This document shows, piece by piece, positions 62,335 to 64,000 of a stretch of DNA of 64,000 nucleotides; positions within the stretch are counted from its first letter, which is position 1, and each line of letters starts with the position of its first letter. The translations under genes were made by a program, and so were the position numbers. This DNA is from Rhodobacteraceae bacterium UBA6213 (lineage in GTDB: Bacteria; Pseudomonadota; Alphaproteobacteria; Rhodobacterales; Rhodobacteraceae): the NCBI GenBank assembly GCA_002421605.1, contig DISJ01000001.1, forward strand, positions 62,001 to 126,000. Direction: 5' to 3'. Below the pieces are notes generated by a model. The model saw nothing but the letters and a program-made list of their open reading frames with translations. It was not told the origin of the DNA and ran no database searches.

Positions 62335-64000
62335 GCGATTTCGGGTCCGGCGCGCTACGCCGGTGCTCGCCACCCCCGCCGCGGCACACGCGAGCGAGGC
62401 GGCATCTGCTGGCGCGGCGGTAGCTGCTGCCGCCGCTGAATCGGATAATAGCCTGCTTAACCCGCAAGATGACGGATTTGGCGACACGCGCTTTCCCACC
62501 GCCGCGCCGGATGGGGTGCTTGGGCCTTCTGCGCGCTCTCCCGAAGATGAAATCGCCGCGATCCGGGCCGAGAGTCTGAGCGGGCGCCAACTGCGCATGG
62601 CGCGCCGGGTAGCGCAAAAGCACGGAATTGAATCTACGTCAGATTTCGAGGCGGTGCGGCTATTGCGCCGCCGCGGCATCGACCCTTTCCAACACTCGGG
62701 TGTGCTCGATCTGGTGGCGCAAACCGACCACTCTGATGCGGCGCGTTCGATGGCGCTGGCGCGAATCGACGGGCCGGGCGCCGATGCGCGTGTGCAATTG
62801 CCCCAAACCGTGCGCCCCGGCAGCAGCCCCGCGCTTGCTGAACCGATGACCGAGTCGCGCCGGGCCGCGGAAATCATTGCCATGCAGCGCGACATCGTGC
62901 GCCGCCGCCGCCGCAAGGTGCTGCTGCTGTTCACGCGGCTGGCCTTTTTCGTGATGCTGCCTACTCTGATGGCGGGATACTATTACTTTTCAATGGCAAC
63001 AAAGTTCTACGCCACCAAAGCGGAGTTCGTGATTCAGCAAGCCGATCAGCCGAGCGGCAGCCTGGGAGGGATGTTTTCCGGCACCGGCATGGCTACGAGC
63101 CAGGATTCGATTACCGTGCAAAGCTTTCTGCAATCACGCGATGCGATGTTGCGGCTTGATGACGAGCTTGGCTTCAAAGAGCATTTCAGCCAAGAAAATA
63201 TCGACGCATTGCAGCGCCTTGAACCCGGCGCAACCAATGAAAAGGCATACCGTCTGTATCGGCGCAATGTGAAAATTGCCTACGATCCGACCGAAGGCAT
63301 CATCAAGATGGAGGTGATTGCCGCAGATCCGCAGGTTTCGGCCGCTTTTTCCGAGGCGCTGATCCGCTACGCCGAAGAGCAGGTAGACCAGCTCACGCAG
63401 CGCCTGCGGGAAGACCAGATGAAGGGTGCGCGCGAAAGTTATGCTGATGCCGAGGCCAAAGTGCTGGCCGCGCAAAGCCGTGTGCTCGAATTGCAGCAGC
63501 AGCTTGGCGTGCTCGATCCGGTGACGGAATCGGGGATGGTGATGCAGCAGGTCGGCGCTTTTGAGTTGCAATTGCAGGAAAAACGGCTTTCGCTGCAACA
63601 ATTGCTCGACAACACGCAACCCAACCAAGCCCGCGTCGACGGCATGCGCGGCGATATCGCGCGACTGGAAAGCCTGATCCAAAGCCTGCGCTCGCAATTG
63701 ACCCAAGGCAGCGGCACCACTACATCGCTCGCTTCAGTCACAGGGCAGTTACGCATTGCCGAGGCAGATCTGCAAACCCGCCAGCTGATGCTCAGCCAAG
63801 CCGCGCAGCAGCTTGAAACCGCCCGGATCGAGGCCAACAAACAGGTGCGATACCTCTCGATGGGCGTGCGCCCCGTGGCACCGGACGAGGCGACCTATCC
63901 GCGCGCCTTCGAAAACACCATCCTCGCCTTCCTGATCCTTGGCGGCATTTATCTGATGATTTCTTTGACCGCGTCGATCTTGCGCGAACAGGTGGCAGCG
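62312..64000 (+). CDS. kpsE: capsule polysaccharide export inner-membrane protein KpsE-like (3' end outside window)
   Basis: 563 codons to the edge, still open; the last residues (SLTASILREQVAA) resemble the end of KpsE proteins, so only a few are missing. Order: an unusual cytoplasmic extension of about 200 residues, rich in Ala, Pro and Arg; first membrane helix about 203-227 (FTRLAFFVMLPTLMAGYYYF); a periplasmic domain with long coiled coils (LAAQSRVLELQQQLG, LQLQEKRLSLQQLL); second helix about 536-556. This is the PCP-2/Wzz-like membrane-fusion component that links the ABC exporter to the outer-membrane KpsD. E. coli KpsE is about 380 residues without the extension. Start is uncertain because the ribosome site is weak. 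Confidence 0.85.
   Translation, partial: MTTVPKAKRFRVRRATPVLATPAAAHASEAASAGAAVAAAAAESDNSLLNPQDDGFGDTRFPTAAPDGVLGPSARSPEDEIAAIRAESLSGRQLRMARRVAQKHGIESTSDFEAVRLLRRRGIDPFQHSGVLDLVAQTDHSDAARSMALARIDGPGADARVQLPQTVRPGSSPALAEPMTESRRAAEIIAMQRDIVRRRRRKVLLLFTRLAFFVMLPTLMAGYYYFSMATKFYATKAEFVIQQADQPSGSLGGMFSGTGMATSQDSITVQSFLQSRDAMLRLDDELGFKEHFSQENIDALQRLEPGATNEKAYRLYRRNVKIAYDPTEGIIKMEVIAADPQVSAAFSEALIRYAEEQVDQLTQRLREDQMKGARESYADAEAKVLAAQSRVLELQQQLGVLDPVTESGMVMQQVGAFELQLQEKRLSLQQLLDNTQPNQARVDGMRGDIARLESLIQSLRSQLTQGSGTTTSLASVTGQLRIAEADLQTRQLMLSQAAQQLETARIEANKQVRYLSMGVRPVAPDEATYPRAFENTILAFLILGGIYLMISLTASILREQVAA

Overview
The window is 64 kb of GC-rich chromosomal DNA. Gene content and protein style point to an alphaproteobacterium of the Rhodobacteraceae: single-polypeptide PntA and PntB, an OxyR/catalase pair, KpsT/KpsE capsule export, a DmdB-type acyl-CoA ligase, a HcnABC-like three-part amino acid or opine oxidase, and a cobalamin-riboswitch-controlled BtuB/BtuFCD uptake set. 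The family assignment is an inference; there is no rRNA gene to confirm it. Gene density is high. I saw no insertion sequence, integrase, prophage or CRISPR array.

Region 1 (1-9.8 kb) is a surface or secretion locus. A very large filamentous adhesin of the leukotoxin LktA / two-partner-secretion type runs off the left edge on the minus strand, at least 2298 codons. It is translationally coupled to a small exported protein of unknown function. Two divergent SapC-family genes follow.

Region 2 (9.8-22.2 kb) holds an MFS transporter, the membrane transhydrogenase pntA-pntB, a small membrane methyltransferase, a solitary kynureninase, an exported beta-propeller protein, an overlapping acyl-CoA ligase / long aldehyde dehydrogenase pair, and a LysR regulator.

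Region 3 (22.3-30.2 kb) looks like one catabolic island around a divergent promoter. On one side are a polar amino acid ABC transporter and a saccharopine/lysine-6-dehydrogenase-like enzyme. On the other side is a four-gene overlapping operon encoding a DadA-like oxidase, a small 2Fe-2S protein, an FAD/BFD protein and an aldehyde dehydrogenase. This is the best candidate in the window for a pathway whose exact substrate is not yet defined; I suggest a lysine-containing opine or a related N-substituted amino acid.

Region 4 (30.2-43.9 kb) contains dusA, selD, the B12 uptake operon with its riboswitch, two TerC-superfamily membrane proteins, cytochrome c', lipA, oxyR/katA and a tRNA-Gly(GCC).

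Region 5 (43.9-53.3 kb) is envelope-precursor and housekeeping: waaA, the overlapping set glmU-glmS-alkD-like, moaA, a universal stress protein with a possible FnrL box, and two M20 peptidases. Region 6 (53.5-64 kb) contains a complete five-gene peptide ABC transporter, an SseB-family protein, nhaA, and the beginning of a capsule export locus (kpsT, kpsE) that runs off the right edge.

Start codons were chosen by Shine-Dalgarno position and family alignment from memory. Functional names rest on recognised motifs; no database search was possible.
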